Of a stretch of 64,000 bases of DNA, positions 55,338 through 64,000 are shown piece after piece. Every line of letters starts with the position of its first letter. Position 1 is the stretch's first letter. The stretch comes from Promethearchaeota archaeon (lineage in GTDB: Archaea; Asgardarchaeota; Lokiarchaeia; Sigyniarchaeales; SOKP01), in assembly GCA_011364925.1 (NCBI GenBank), contig RDOA01000002.1, forward strand, positions 124,001 through 188,000, read 5' to 3'. The position numbers and the translations under genes are program-made. Under the pieces are notes generated by a model, which ran no database searches, was not told the DNA's origin, and was given only the letters and a program-made list of their open reading frames with translations.

Positions 55338-56141
55338 ATGCTAGAATCTCAACCTCAAACTGAAAAAAAAAAGAAATATAGAATCGACGAACTCCAAAGA
55401 AAAACATTAATTGGGAAGATTTATCCAATACTTTTAATTGGATCGTTAATTTGGTTAGCAGGAGAACTCTTATTTAGCTATTTATTCTCAGATCTGGAAT
55501 TAACAGGAATAAATTTAATTTATTATATTATTGTGGTAATAGTAGAAGTGAATTTATTTGTCACATTTTTCTTTACTTCCCGATATAATAAAACACTATT
55601 GAGCTTCTTAATTTTTATAGTACTGTCCTTTCTTTTGGGAATTTTAAGTTTACCCATAGTAATTTTCACACAATTTATTCCCCAACTTCACATGTTCGTA
55701 AGTCTCTCTGTGGGTGCAAATCTTATAGTTAACTTCATGACGCTCTTTTTAAGAGATAAATACTTCTCTAAAGGGTATATTTGGACGCATCTGTTATTGT
55801 TCTTGGTTGGTTGTGCAATAGTAGAACTTGTATTTATTTTTGTTTTTAATATCCATAACTTCTTGTTAACTATACCAATCTCCTTAGCGTATATTTTGAT
55901 CGTTTCCATGATTTTGATCTTTTTTGGCGTTCGAATGGTTCAGCAAATTAAAGAAAATAATTGGATGTACGCCTTATTTAAAATTCTTGGGGTCATATTA
56001 TTATCCCTTGCAGTAGCTGTTGTAATTGTTGTAATCGTACTTATTGCGATCGCATGTATAATTGCCGGTGATAGTGCTGTAGATTTATCAGGTTTCGCTG
56101 GCGGTGGAGGACCCAGAAGAAAAAAGAAGAAACTACAGTAA
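55338..56141 (+). CDS. Multi-pass membrane protein, unknown
   Basis: A 267-residue protein with a basic N terminus (TEKKKKYRIDELQRKTLIGK) and about six or seven hydrophobic helices between residues 28 and 245, including LIYYIIVVIVEVNLFVTFFF and LLSLAVAVVIVVIVLIAIAC. It ends with a glycine-rich linker and a very basic tail (GGGGPRRKKKKLQ), an arrangement often seen in Asgard membrane proteins. I recognise no transporter signature. It is divergent from hdrA and 77 bases ahead of the winged-helix gene on the same strand. Confidence 0.68.
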   Translation: MLESQPQTEKKKKYRIDELQRKTLIGKIYPILLIGSLIWLAGELLFSYLFSDLELTGINLIYYIIVVIVEVNLFVTFFFTSRYNKTLLSFLIFIVLSFLLGILSLPIVIFTQFIPQLHMFVSLSVGANLIVNFMTLFLRDKYFSKGYIWTHLLLFLVGCAIVELVFIFVFNIHNFLLTIPISLAYILIVSMILIFFGVRMVQQIKENNWMYALFKILGVILLSLAVAVVIVVIVLIAIACIIAGDSAVDLSGFAGGGGPRRKKKKLQ

Positions 56142-56218
56142 AGTTAAAACTTTTTTTTCCTATTTATTAAACTATCAGTTTTAACAAAATTAAAGAGAAA
56201 TAATTAGGTATCATAACT

Positions 56219-57394
56219 ATGGATAAGTTTACTATAGATCAAATAAACAATCTTCTTCTAAGCAAGCATCATCTCTCAAACGATTCTAAATGTGATGAAA
56301 TAGTAAAAATTGCTGAAGATCTATGTGGTTTACACGGGACCGGCACGATCGAACCATATTTAAGTCTCTTTGTAAGAATGAACAATTTTAAAATAGAAGA
56401 TCTGGATACCGAATTATACGATAAAAAGTCATTAGGGAAGATTCGCGGCATGAGGAAAACTCTATTTATCGAACCAAAAGAGCTCATTCCCATTGTACAT
56501 AATGTTATTAAATCTCAGACAGCAAAAAGAGATAAAATGTATTTAGAAATCCGTGAAATTTCTAAAAACGAATACAAAACGCTATCAAACAAAATCATTA
56601 ACTTAGTAAACGAAAAAGAAATGTCAACAACAGAACTCAAGCAATCTTTAGAATCTCAAAAAGACATTGTTGCTGTTATTTCAGTGATGTGTGACGAGAT
56701 GCTCATAATAAGAGGAAAACCCCTGAAAAGTTGGAGAGATAGGAGACTGTATTATGCCCCCTTTGATAAATATTTTCCAGAAGTTAACGTTGATAAGTAC
56801 TCTGAATCTGAAGCAACAAAATTATTAATTGAGCGATATATCAAAAGCTACGGTCCCGTAACAGAAAACGATATAATCTGGTGGTTAGGAGTTACTAAAG
56901 GAAAGGTGCGATCAGCTTTAGATCAATTACATAGTACGCTTGAGTCTATAAAAATTGAAAATATTAGGCATGATTACTTGATTCATCCACAAGATATTAA
57001 AACACTCACTGCTATGAAGGATAGCAGCGAACCAGTAATTAATGTTCTCCCAAATTTAGACCCATATTTAATGGGATATAAGGATCGCGAACGATACGTT
57101 GATCAAAATCGTTATGAACATATTTTTGACCGTTCAGGGAATGGTACTACAACCATTTTATTGGATGGAAAAGTTGTTGGAATCTGGGATGTTTACGAAA
57201 AACCAGAACCTCAGGCTAAGGTTCACTTGTTTAAAAAAATTGATTCAAATTTAAACGAATTAAAAAGAGAAGTAGAGAAAATGGGTAAATTCATTACGGG
57301 TAAGGGTGTTTCCATACAATTTTGCGATAAGATGATGCCACTTACTAAAAGAACAATGGGTGGTTTTATGAGCCCGCTTAAGGAATGTAATTAA
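56219..57394 (+). CDS. AlkZ/YcaQ-like winged-helix DNA-binding protein
   Basis: A 391-residue protein of the HTH_42 (YcaQ/AlkZ-like) superfamily, whose known members are DNA glycosylases or cross-link repair proteins. It opens FTIDQINNLLLSKHHL, has the core loop LCGLHGTGTIEPYLSLFVRM, then winged-helix pieces (KSLGKIRGMRKTLFIEP; YGPVTENDIIWWLGVTKG) and NVLPNLDPYLMGYKDRERYV near residue 280, a typical sequence of this family. LLDGKVVGIWDVYEKPEPQ leads to the C-terminal beta region. AlkZ-type enzymes use a QxQ or related motif; here the equivalent is changed to HGTG, so catalytic activity is uncertain. Upstream gap is 77 bases. Confidence 0.85.
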   Translation: MDKFTIDQINNLLLSKHHLSNDSKCDEIVKIAEDLCGLHGTGTIEPYLSLFVRMNNFKIEDLDTELYDKKSLGKIRGMRKTLFIEPKELIPIVHNVIKSQTAKRDKMYLEIREISKNEYKTLSNKIINLVNEKEMSTTELKQSLESQKDIVAVISVMCDEMLIIRGKPLKSWRDRRLYYAPFDKYFPEVNVDKYSESEATKLLIERYIKSYGPVTENDIIWWLGVTKGKVRSALDQLHSTLESIKIENIRHDYLIHPQDIKTLTAMKDSSEPVINVLPNLDPYLMGYKDRERYVDQNRYEHIFDRSGNGTTTILLDGKVVGIWDVYEKPEPQAKVHLFKKIDSNLNELKREVEKMGKFITGKGVSIQFCDKMMPLTKRTMGGFMSPLKECN

Positions 57395-57456
57395 ACTGTT
57401 TCTAATTAACAATTGAAAAGAATTGAATAAAAATAAAAATAAGTATAGAAAAAAAT

Positions 57457-58014
57457 TTATTTACTTCCAAATTCAGAAACGTCTCCAAATAGACGTTTAA
57501 CAGCCTCAATTCGGGTTTCTTCTCCGATCTGTTCGACATTTTTCAAACTGATTGCTTCCTTTGGACAAACAGCGATACATTGAGGTTCTTTTCTACCAAC
57601 TTCGGGATCGATATAATCTTCTTTCATGTTATCGCATAGATCACATATGAGCGCTTTCTGGGACACAATATGTAAATTAATAACACCAAAATCACAAGCT
57701 CTAATGCAAAATGCACATCCATTGCACTTATCGTCGTCAACAATTATGGAACCTGTCTCTTCGTCCTTTTCCAAAGCTTTTTCTGGACAAGCACGAATAC
57801 ATGGTGCGTCCTCACACTTTTGACACGCCAAGGCAATGTTGAAAACGGGTTCAATTCGAACTCTGTGGATTCGAGTATTTATAGGATTGAATTCTCCATC
57901 GTGAACAAAAGAGCATACTGACTCGCATGTTTCGCAGCCTGTACATAGATCAGGATCGACTATTATGAACTGGTGCATCTTTCCTCCACGCTTCTTTGTA
58001 GCAGATCTGGACAT
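57457..58014 (-). CDS. Poly-cluster ferredoxin partner of aldehyde oxidoreductase
   Basis: A 185-residue protein with four [4Fe-4S] sites, the HycB/DMSO-reductase-B-like type: CTGCETCESVC, CQKCEDAPCIRAC, CNGCAFCIRAC and CDLCDNM ... CIAVCP. It follows the aldehyde:ferredoxin oxidoreductase gene by a single base, so the two are translationally coupled and must work together, as in AOR complexes with a ferredoxin-like subunit. The start shown gives a basic 12-residue leader (MSRSATKKRGGK); the internal MHQFIIVDPDLC (57978) would be a more typical family start. The role is probably to pass electrons from AOR to the wider ferredoxin pool. Confidence 0.9.
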   Translation of the reverse strand: MSRSATKKRGGKMHQFIIVDPDLCTGCETCESVCSFVHDGEFNPINTRIHRVRIEPVFNIALACQKCEDAPCIRACPEKALEKDEETGSIIVDDDKCNGCAFCIRACDFGVINLHIVSQKALICDLCDNMKEDYIDPEVGRKEPQCIAVCPKEAISLKNVEQIGEETRIEAVKRLFGDVSEFGSK

Positions 58015-58015
58015 T

Positions 58016-59950
58016 CTACTTCTTACCTCCCGCTGGTTTCAGTTTTCCAATAACAAAATCTAAACCTAAGCTTTTAAGAGTTTCATCCGTAGGAATCCCT
58101 GTCTTTGGATCCCAACCGCGAGCCTCGTAATATCCACTTAAAAGCTTCTGAAATCCCTCTTCTTGCAGGACAACACCCTTAGCAGGACCTTTGGTGTGTG
58201 CTTCTTTGAAGAACTTCTCAGGAGGATGATCATCAGCTCTGGTCCAACCTTCTCTAATATTGAAGCACTTTGAAAGGTTTAAGATAGCAGCTCCTCGTTC
58301 ATTAATCGATTCTTCGGTGTGTGGAATACCGGTAACTAATTCGTAAACTTTAGCCATCTCTGCGTCATTTTCGTAAATACCACGGGTGAATTTACAGATT
58401 ATATACGAATCAATTATTGCATAGATATCTTCAAGTCCAATTATTGCTTTACCACGCTCAAGTGGTTTATCGTATCCGAATCGATCAAAATTCCCTTTAG
58501 CATCAAGACCATATGAACCGTTTCTCAAATGACACGCTCCTCTTATAGATACGCTTTCTCCAACGGCAAAACTCGTCATTCCGTGAAGATCGAACGCGGG
58601 CATTTCTAAGCCCTTGATATGCATTCCATAATAACTTGCGTTTTTTCTTCCCTTTTCTTCTAGCCTGATACCCGCTTGTCTGCAGCCATCCCCAAAGATT
58701 TCTCCCGCAAAGCCTTTTCCAAGAATCATTTCTTCCGTGAACCGGGCTAGGTTAGTAGTAGAGCCAAAAGGTAATTCGTAGCCAAGATCTTTTTTGGTGA
58801 TTAATCCAACTTCAAAAAGCTCGCAAGCCATACTAGCTGTTACCCCGCCACTAATAGCGTCTATCCCCAAATCATCACATAAGGACACGCATTTGAATAC
58901 TGTTGGCCAATCGGAGCAACCAGTATTCGTACCGAAGGAGTAGCACATTTCAACATCAATTGAGGCTACTAAATTTGGATATTCAGGGTGAGTTTTAGGC
59001 ACTCTCGCAATATGATCGCAAGCAATTGAGCATTGGGAGCACGCAACCTTTTTGACAACCCAATCTTGGTTAAGAGTGTCTCCTGAAAATGCTCCATTAT
59101 CGATCTCTTCCCACGTGCCTTCACGATAATTCCTGGTAGGCATCATTCCGAGCTTATTGTAGCTAGTTAACCCAGCAGGAGTTCCTAAATCACGATACTT
59201 AGCCGTTGCGGGACCGTTAGCTACTTTAATTAGTTTTTTCGCTATTTTATAAAATTCAACGGGATGAGCAACTTTTATTCCTTTTGTACCTCGAAACGCT
59301 ATTGCTTTCAGATTTTTGCTCCCCATAACTGCCCCCATTCCTGTACGACCTGCTTGTCGATTTCTATCGTTTGTGATACACGCAAGTCTGCTCAATCGTT
59401 CTCCTGCCGGTCCAATTGACATCACAGCGAGTCTATGATCTTGAAATTCTTCTCTTAGAAGTTCTTCTGTTTCAAAAGCTCCTTTACCCCATACGGTTTT
59501 TTCACACGGTTCAAGGTAGTAATCATCGTCGTCTACAACCAGGTATACTGGTTCAGGGGCTTTTCCTTTAATTACAATTGTATTAATCCCAGCTCTTCGC
59601 GCTTGAGCTCCGACTGAACCAGAAGAAATAGCCATGCCAAACATGTTTGTTAACGGAGATTTGGCAAAGACACCGTATTTCGAACTTGTTGGCAAAATAG
59701 TTGTTGGAAAAGGACCATGAGCGTATACAAAAACATTTTCAGGACCTAATGGGTCCACACCTGGTTTAAGCTCGTCCCAAAGGATTTTAGCACCAAATCC
59801 ATACCCACCGATCCAGTCTCGACAAAACTCGCTAGATAACGTGGACTTTGAGATTTTTCCGTCCGTTAAGTCGACGTCGAGCCTTACTTGGGAGTATCCT
59901 TTGACTTCGCTAGGTAAAGATATATCTTTAGCCTTACTCATGATTTTCAC
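58016..59950 (-). CDS. aor: Tungsten-containing aldehyde:ferredoxin oxidoreductase
   Basis: Oxidises aldehydes to carboxylic acids with reduction of ferredoxin, using a bis-pterin tungsten cofactor and one [4Fe-4S] cluster. The 644-residue chain has the family sequence throughout: GRTGMGAVMGSKNLKAIAFR binds pterin, CSQCSIACDH carries three cluster cysteines, the fourth is in YIICKFTRG, and DLGIDAISGG and YELPFG segments are also typical. Domain lengths match AOR rather than the shorter FOR or GAPOR types, but substrate class cannot be proved. It is followed one base later by its ferredoxin. The start is ATG 59950 (MKIMSKAKD); ATG 59941 (MSKAKDIS) is equally possible. Confidence 0.95.
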   Translation of the reverse strand: MKIMSKAKDISLPSEVKGYSQVRLDVDLTDGKISKSTLSSEFCRDWIGGYGFGAKILWDELKPGVDPLGPENVFVYAHGPFPTTILPTSSKYGVFAKSPLTNMFGMAISSGSVGAQARRAGINTIVIKGKAPEPVYLVVDDDDYYLEPCEKTVWGKGAFETEELLREEFQDHRLAVMSIGPAGERLSRLACITNDRNRQAGRTGMGAVMGSKNLKAIAFRGTKGIKVAHPVEFYKIAKKLIKVANGPATAKYRDLGTPAGLTSYNKLGMMPTRNYREGTWEEIDNGAFSGDTLNQDWVVKKVACSQCSIACDHIARVPKTHPEYPNLVASIDVEMCYSFGTNTGCSDWPTVFKCVSLCDDLGIDAISGGVTASMACELFEVGLITKKDLGYELPFGSTTNLARFTEEMILGKGFAGEIFGDGCRQAGIRLEEKGRKNASYYGMHIKGLEMPAFDLHGMTSFAVGESVSIRGACHLRNGSYGLDAKGNFDRFGYDKPLERGKAIIGLEDIYAIIDSYIICKFTRGIYENDAEMAKVYELVTGIPHTEESINERGAAILNLSKCFNIREGWTRADDHPPEKFFKEAHTKGPAKGVVLQEEGFQKLLSGYYEARGWDPKTGIPTDETLKSLGLDFVIGKLKPAGGKK

Positions 59951-60166
59951 TAAATTTTATTTTTGATTTTTTTTAGTTTAGAGAGTTAATATTTATAATA
60001 GATTATTACTATTTATTAGGTTATTTGTTAAGTTTGACAACTTCTACCTTAATTAAAATTGGAATCATGAATTAATCGTAAATTAAAAAAAAAAAATTGA
60101 GCTTGAAAATACTTGCCTTCGATCTGATGTAGTGAAATCAGAGTGAGAAAATAGATTAATCACTAA
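59951..60166. other. Intergenic region upstream of aor
   Basis: A 216-base AT-rich gap between the kelch gene and aor, both on the minus strand. It should contain the aor promoter. A weak TCTGAT ... ATCAGA hairpin (about 60124-60143) lies near the kelch gene end and may aid termination. I see no gene in it. Confidence 0.35.
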
Positions 60167-61357
60167 TTAAGTATACGATCTTTTCATAAAAGTCCAGCTA
60201 TTGCTGCTATAAGAGTATATCCACGTATCTCCGAGCGTGATATCTACAAATCGGAAACCTCCAAACAAAACCGCTTTCCTTGTGCTGGGATCGTAAACCG
60301 TTGAAGGTTCCATCCTATTGGAAGGGTGGCTTGAAGGGAAAACTTCCGACCATATATTAGTAGAAGGATTAAAAATCCAAGTGTCATCTAACGCATCTCC
60401 TGGTGCTCCAGTGTGTCTTCCACCAAAAACTATTACGTTATGATAATGAGAATCGTACACCATTCCATGCCAATATCGCGTGTCTGGGTTACCCGTGGTG
60501 CTTAACTCCACCCAGGTATTATTTCCGTAGTAATAAACCCACGCATCGTTCTGAGGCGTTGTTGTTCGACCCCCAAAGAGGAGTATTCTTTGGTTAATTG
60601 GGTCATAAACCATTCTTGCACCATACCTACCTGAAGGGCTAGTAGTTGGATGGAGTTCTGTCCATGAATTACTCAGATAATCAAATGCCCATGTATCGTT
60701 AAAATGAGGACCTACACTGCGATAACCTCCAAATAAGATTACTTTATGAAATATAGGATCGTAACACATCGCTTGGCTTTGTCTTAAGGCAGGTGAAAGT
60801 GTAGGTGATACATTAGTCCATTGATTGGATTGAGAATCGTATACCCATGTATCGTTCATCAATCCCACAGCTTCGTTCCAACCTCCAAAAAGAATTGTTT
60901 TCTGATTAAAAGAGTCGTATACCATAAGAAGTCCCGATCTTGCCGTAGGTTTGGTAGTTGGAAAAATCTCAGTCCATAAATTACTCGCAGAATCATAAGT
61001 CCACATATCATTAAATACTTTGTATCCTGATTGATCCTGAGATCCTCCTCCAAAAATTACAGTTCTTTGTAATTGGGGGTCGTAAACTGCTCCGAAGCTT
61101 AACCTAGCGACAGGAGTCTGGCTATCTTGAATGTAAATATTAAGATAGATCGCTACTAACCCAATTGTTATTGCGATTACGCCCAATCCAACTGTGAAGT
61201 ATTCAAATTTCCTCATTTTAAGAAAATTTCCCATGGTTACATCAATTGGGTTCTTAATTAAACTATAATAATGATTCTTGGTAACCTTATATATATTTCT
61301 TTTAGTTCTGTTGGATAACAATAACACCCAAAACCTTTTTATTGATAATAAAAGCAT
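60167..61357 (-). CDS. Membrane-anchored kelch-repeat beta-propeller
   Basis: Six tandem kelch repeats of about 50 residues fill residues 80-396, each built as 'VYDPxxxxxVLFGG ... NDTWxYDxxSNxWTExxP' (for example LMVYDSFNQKTILFGG and NDTWVYDSQSNQWTNVSPT). Together they form one six-bladed propeller on the outer side of the membrane. A single helix lies just before (VGLGVIAITIGLVAIYLNIYI). The frame starts at ATG 61357, but the internal starts MGNFLKM (61234) or MRKFEYF (61216) give a normal signal-anchor length, and I favour one of these. Kelch propellers bind proteins or sugars; the partner is unknown. Confidence 0.85.
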   Translation of the reverse strand: MLLLSIKRFWVLLLSNRTKRNIYKVTKNHYYSLIKNPIDVTMGNFLKMRKFEYFTVGLGVIAITIGLVAIYLNIYIQDSQTPVARLSFGAVYDPQLQRTVIFGGGSQDQSGYKVFNDMWTYDSASNLWTEIFPTTKPTARSGLLMVYDSFNQKTILFGGWNEAVGLMNDTWVYDSQSNQWTNVSPTLSPALRQSQAMCYDPIFHKVILFGGYRSVGPHFNDTWAFDYLSNSWTELHPTTSPSGRYGARMVYDPINQRILLFGGRTTTPQNDAWVYYYGNNTWVELSTTGNPDTRYWHGMVYDSHYHNVIVFGGRHTGAPGDALDDTWIFNPSTNIWSEVFPSSHPSNRMEPSTVYDPSTRKAVLFGGFRFVDITLGDTWIYSYSSNSWTFMKRSYT

Positions 61358-61414
61358 ATTTAAACTTCTCTAAATTATAATTAACAATAAAACTAAGACT
61401 ATTATAGGATTCAT

Positions 61415-64000
61415 ATGACCGAAACGACAGATAAAAGCGTAAGCGAGAAGGGTGATAAAATACTCTCAAGCAATATCATAAAAAATGTTATCGCGAACGC
61501 AAATTATTGTTATAATTGTAATCGCTGCGTAAATGTATGTCCCGTTTCTTACCTAGATTTATTCTATCCGAGAAATTTGATCACGGACTTAACATTTTTA
61601 ACTCCAGAAGAAGCGTTAGATAATAATAATATCTGGGATTGTCTAACATGCGGATTATGCACAGAGTATTGTCCAATGACTAAAGATAAAACGGGCGTGA
61701 ATTTTACTGAGATTATTAAGGAACTTCGAACATTAACATCAGAATACGAACCATTGCAAGAAACTCTACGTAGTTGCAATCACGATCGAGTGTATTCGAG
61801 CATTCCAAAATTAATGGCAGACGATAAGATCAAATTTACCAATAAGCTTGGCTTCTTGCAAGGTACAAATCTTAAAACAAGAACTCAAGGGGAAATCGCT
61901 TATTTCGTGGGTTGCGTTCCAATTTTGACTGGAACTGCACCATGTGTCGTTGGGTGTCCAGCCGAAGTTGATGTTCAAGGGTACGTTTCATTAATATCCG
62001 AAGGTAAGTTCCAAGAAGCTTTAGATTTAATAAGAGAAATGAATCCATTACCTTACTTATGCGGTCGAATATGTACTGCACAATGTGCCTTAAATTGCAA
62101 TCGACAGCATCACGATGATCCAGTTGCAATTCGAGAGTTGAAACGTTTCGTTACTGATTACGAAGTTGCTCATCCAAACAAAAGTACAATAAAGCCAGTC
62201 AAACAAACCAAAGAAAAAGTAGCGATTATAGGAGCTGGACCTGGAGGATTATCTGCTGCTTATTACCTGGCAAGAATGGGATATAAACCAACAATCTTCG
62301 AAAAAGGTGATAAAGCAGGTGGCGTCGTAAGATATGGCGTGCCTCAATACAGACTATCAGATGAAGCACTAGATCACGATATCGATTTCATAAAAAGTAT
62401 GGGAGTCGAGATAGTATTAAATAAAGAGTTTGGAGCTGATTTTACTCTAAAAGATCTCAAAAAGCAAGGATTTGAAGCAGTATTTCTCGCAGTAGGTTTA
62501 TATATCCCAAAAACTTTAAGATTAGAAGGAGAAGACTTGCCTAATGTTCATGTCGCATTAGATTTTCTCTTAGATCGTAAATACAAATGTGCTGAAAATC
62601 CTGAAGAATTTAAAGGTAAAACCTTTGGAATAATTGGAGGCGGAGCAGTTGCCGTTGATGTTGGTGAAACTGCTGTGAGATTGGGAGCAAAAAAAGTTGA
62701 TTTGGTGGATATTTTAACTAAAGAGGCTCTTAAAAATGTGTTAAAAGACTTGCACGAAGCTGAAAAAGAGATCATGGAGTATCATTTTGCTACATCAACT
62801 AAAAATATAACTCAAGAACCTAATGGAAAATTAGCCTTGAACTGTTATACGATTGAGTGGGGCGATCCCGACCCCGAAACTGGAAGAAGACCTCTAACCA
62901 AAGTTGAAGGTTCTGACTTCAAAATAGTTGTTGACTATATAGTCACAGCTATAGGGCAAGGACTTGATCTAGAACCATTAAATGCTGCAACTGATAATCA
63001 ATTAAAATTAGAGAGAGGAAAAATAGTTGTCGACGATTTAACGCTTGAAACAAGTATACCAGGCGTTTTTGCTGGTGGGGATATAATCTTTGATTCATTA
63101 ATGTGCGCTGTTGATGCAATTGGAGATGGAAGAGAAGCAGCATATTCAATAGATCGCTATTTGCGAGGAGTAAATTTAAAAGAAGGAAGGATTAGTAAAA
63201 AGAATTTTAAGCGTTCTACGATACCTAAGAAGTATATTCAAGTTAATGCTTGTCAAGAAATGAATTTTATGCCAAGTGAAGAAAGACTAGTCTGTTTTGA
63301 CGAGATGGAGTTAGGTTATACAGAAGAACAAGCAAAGAAGGAAGCAAATAGATGCTTAAACTGCAATTGTTGTTGTAACACTGACCAAATCCCTGAAGAT
63401 TATGCTGCGGGGCTAGATTCGTCAGGAATTATGGTTTGCAACTACGGAAACCAGAGTAACATGAATTCATATAACGCACCAGATTATCTCGCAATTCCAA
63501 AAAGCATAATCGGAATTTTGAATCACAATGAAATTGTACCTGTCGTTTTACCAGAGGAAAAGTGCTGCGGACACGATCTCATATGGGAAGGGGACACAGA
63601 ATCGTTTGAAAAGTTAGCAAGATATAATGTCAAATTATTTAAGGATGCTGGAGTGAAAACAATCGTTTTTAGTTGTCCTGAAGGTTACTATACTTGGAAT
63701 AACGATTACAGACACCTATTTAAGAAGAGCGAAGAATTTGACTTTGAACTGTATCATATATCAGAGTATATTCTGAAAGAGAATCTCTTAGAAGAAATGT
63801 CCTTTCCGAATTTAGGAGAGATAAAAGTAACCTACCACGATCCATGTAGGCTTGGTCGCATGAGCGATATATATGATGCGCCTCGTGAAGTCTTGAAGCA
63901 AATTCCAGGCATAAAATTGCTTGAAATGGAAAATAATAAAGTTAATGCCGATTGTTGTGGCGTATCTGCTTACATTTCTTGCAATCAAAATTCTAAGCTT
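61415..64000 (+). CDS. HdrC-GltD-HdrB composite oxidoreductase (3' end beyond window)
   Basis: A frame of 862 codons from ATG 61415 that is still open at the edge. It has an HdrC-like start with two cluster motifs (CYNCNRCVNVCP at 32-43, CLTCGLCTEYCP at 76-87), then IAYFVGCVPI (161-170), which is how the HdrB CCG domain of HdrD begins. A GltD/NfnB-type FAD-NAD(P)H module follows, with its own N-terminal cluster motif and GAGPGGLSAAYYLA (about 273) and FAGGDI near the end. After a cysteine-rich linker (RCLNCNCCC) the HdrD-like part resumes: NAPDYLAIPKSIIGILN, EEKCCGHDLIW (about 715), SCPEGYYT, YHDPCRLGR, ADCCGVSAY. It probably couples NAD(P)H or ferredoxin to thiol/disulfide or quinone chemistry. 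Confidence 0.9.
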   Translation, partial: MTETTDKSVSEKGDKILSSNIIKNVIANANYCYNCNRCVNVCPVSYLDLFYPRNLITDLTFLTPEEALDNNNIWDCLTCGLCTEYCPMTKDKTGVNFTEIIKELRTLTSEYEPLQETLRSCNHDRVYSSIPKLMADDKIKFTNKLGFLQGTNLKTRTQGEIAYFVGCVPILTGTAPCVVGCPAEVDVQGYVSLISEGKFQEALDLIREMNPLPYLCGRICTAQCALNCNRQHHDDPVAIRELKRFVTDYEVAHPNKSTIKPVKQTKEKVAIIGAGPGGLSAAYYLARMGYKPTIFEKGDKAGGVVRYGVPQYRLSDEALDHDIDFIKSMGVEIVLNKEFGADFTLKDLKKQGFEAVFLAVGLYIPKTLRLEGEDLPNVHVALDFLLDRKYKCAENPEEFKGKTFGIIGGGAVAVDVGETAVRLGAKKVDLVDILTKEALKNVLKDLHEAEKEIMEYHFATSTKNITQEPNGKLALNCYTIEWGDPDPETGRRPLTKVEGSDFKIVVDYIVTAIGQGLDLEPLNAATDNQLKLERGKIVVDDLTLETSIPGVFAGGDIIFDSLMCAVDAIGDGREAAYSIDRYLRGVNLKEGRISKKNFKRSTIPKKYIQVNACQEMNFMPSEERLVCFDEMELGYTEEQAKKEANRCLNCNCCCNTDQIPEDYAAGLDSSGIMVCNYGNQSNMNSYNAPDYLAIPKSIIGILNHNEIVPVVLPEEKCCGHDLIWEGDTESFEKLARYNVKLFKDAGVKTIVFSCPEGYYTWNNDYRHLFKKSEEFDFELYHISEYILKENLLEEMSFPNLGEIKVTYHDPCRLGRMSDIYDAPREVLKQIPGIKLLEMENNKVNADCCGVSAYISCNQNSKL

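Noticed and set aside
59951-60166. Possible C/D box or other small RNA upstream of aor
   Set aside because: A short TCTGAT/ATCAGA hairpin exists but no paired C and D boxes or guide regions could be made out.

Overview
The window reads as a low-GC archaeal chromosome segment, most probably from an Asgard (Promethearchaeota/Lokiarchaeia-like) genome. Direct signs are a proteasome-activating nucleotidase, an archaeal ADTH-synthase-type aldolase, a geranylgeranyl-reductase-family flavoprotein, a HerA-like ATPase, tungsten aldehyde:ferredoxin oxidoreductase, and an hdrA-mvhD pair that can only be read through with UGA as selenocysteine. A gelsolin-like domain protein, a V4R/Bet3-like protein and longin-like proteins point to Asgard rather than methanogens. 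This assignment is inference; there is no rRNA or tRNA in the window to fix it.

Layout. 1-2.7 kb: a catalase-peroxidase gene (katG, cut by the left edge, visibly more GC-rich than the rest) faces a Fur/PerR-type regulator across a region with a 23-bp inverted repeat. 2.8-9.4 kb: acyl-CoA dehydrogenase, small membrane proteins, a TauE-like permease, an ERCC4 nuclease, an ADTH-synthase-like aldolase and L-aspartate oxidase. 9.5-11.1 kb: three tandem low-molecular-weight phosphatase-like genes. 11-17 kb: a QueG/RdhA-like iron-sulfur protein, a V4R-like protein, 3-hydroxyacyl-CoA dehydrogenase, an enoyl-CoA hydratase with a C-terminal DnaJ-like zinc finger, an acetyltransferase and a longin-like protein.

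17-32.3 kb is the most unusual block. Three large membrane-anchored surface proteins (four paralogous ectodomain modules, each with the same short basic cytoplasmic tail) run in one direction into a gelsolin-like/coiled-coil gene and a second coiled-coil gene, which may be one gene split by a frameshift. Two cytoplasmic proteins, a winged-helix protein and a TrmB-like long coiled-coil protein, are transcribed divergently from them. I propose this as a candidate cell-surface-to-cytoplasm system.

32-50 kb is mixed housekeeping: MBL hydrolase, luciferase-like oxidoreductase, GGR-like flavoprotein, UroD-like protein, membrane hydrolase, acetate transporter, M42 and M20 peptidases, HerA-like ATPase, PAN and a bacterial-type GAPDH, with a decayed ABC-2 permease fragment at 43.8-44.05 kb.

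50-64 kb is a redox region. hdrA (three in-frame UGA), mvhD (two in-frame UGA), a SECIS-like hairpin after mvhD, an FrhB/FdhB-like subunit and a ferredoxin form one transcriptional direction. Nearby are an aldehyde:ferredoxin oxidoreductase with its ferredoxin and, at the right edge, an unusual protein in which a GltD-type FAD module is inserted inside an HdrC-HdrB (HdrD-like) protein. Together they suggest flavin-based electron bifurcation or confurcation linking ferredoxin, NAD(P)H or F420 and thiol/disulfide chemistry, fed by fatty-acid and aldehyde oxidation. No CRISPR array, insertion sequence or stable RNA gene was seen.
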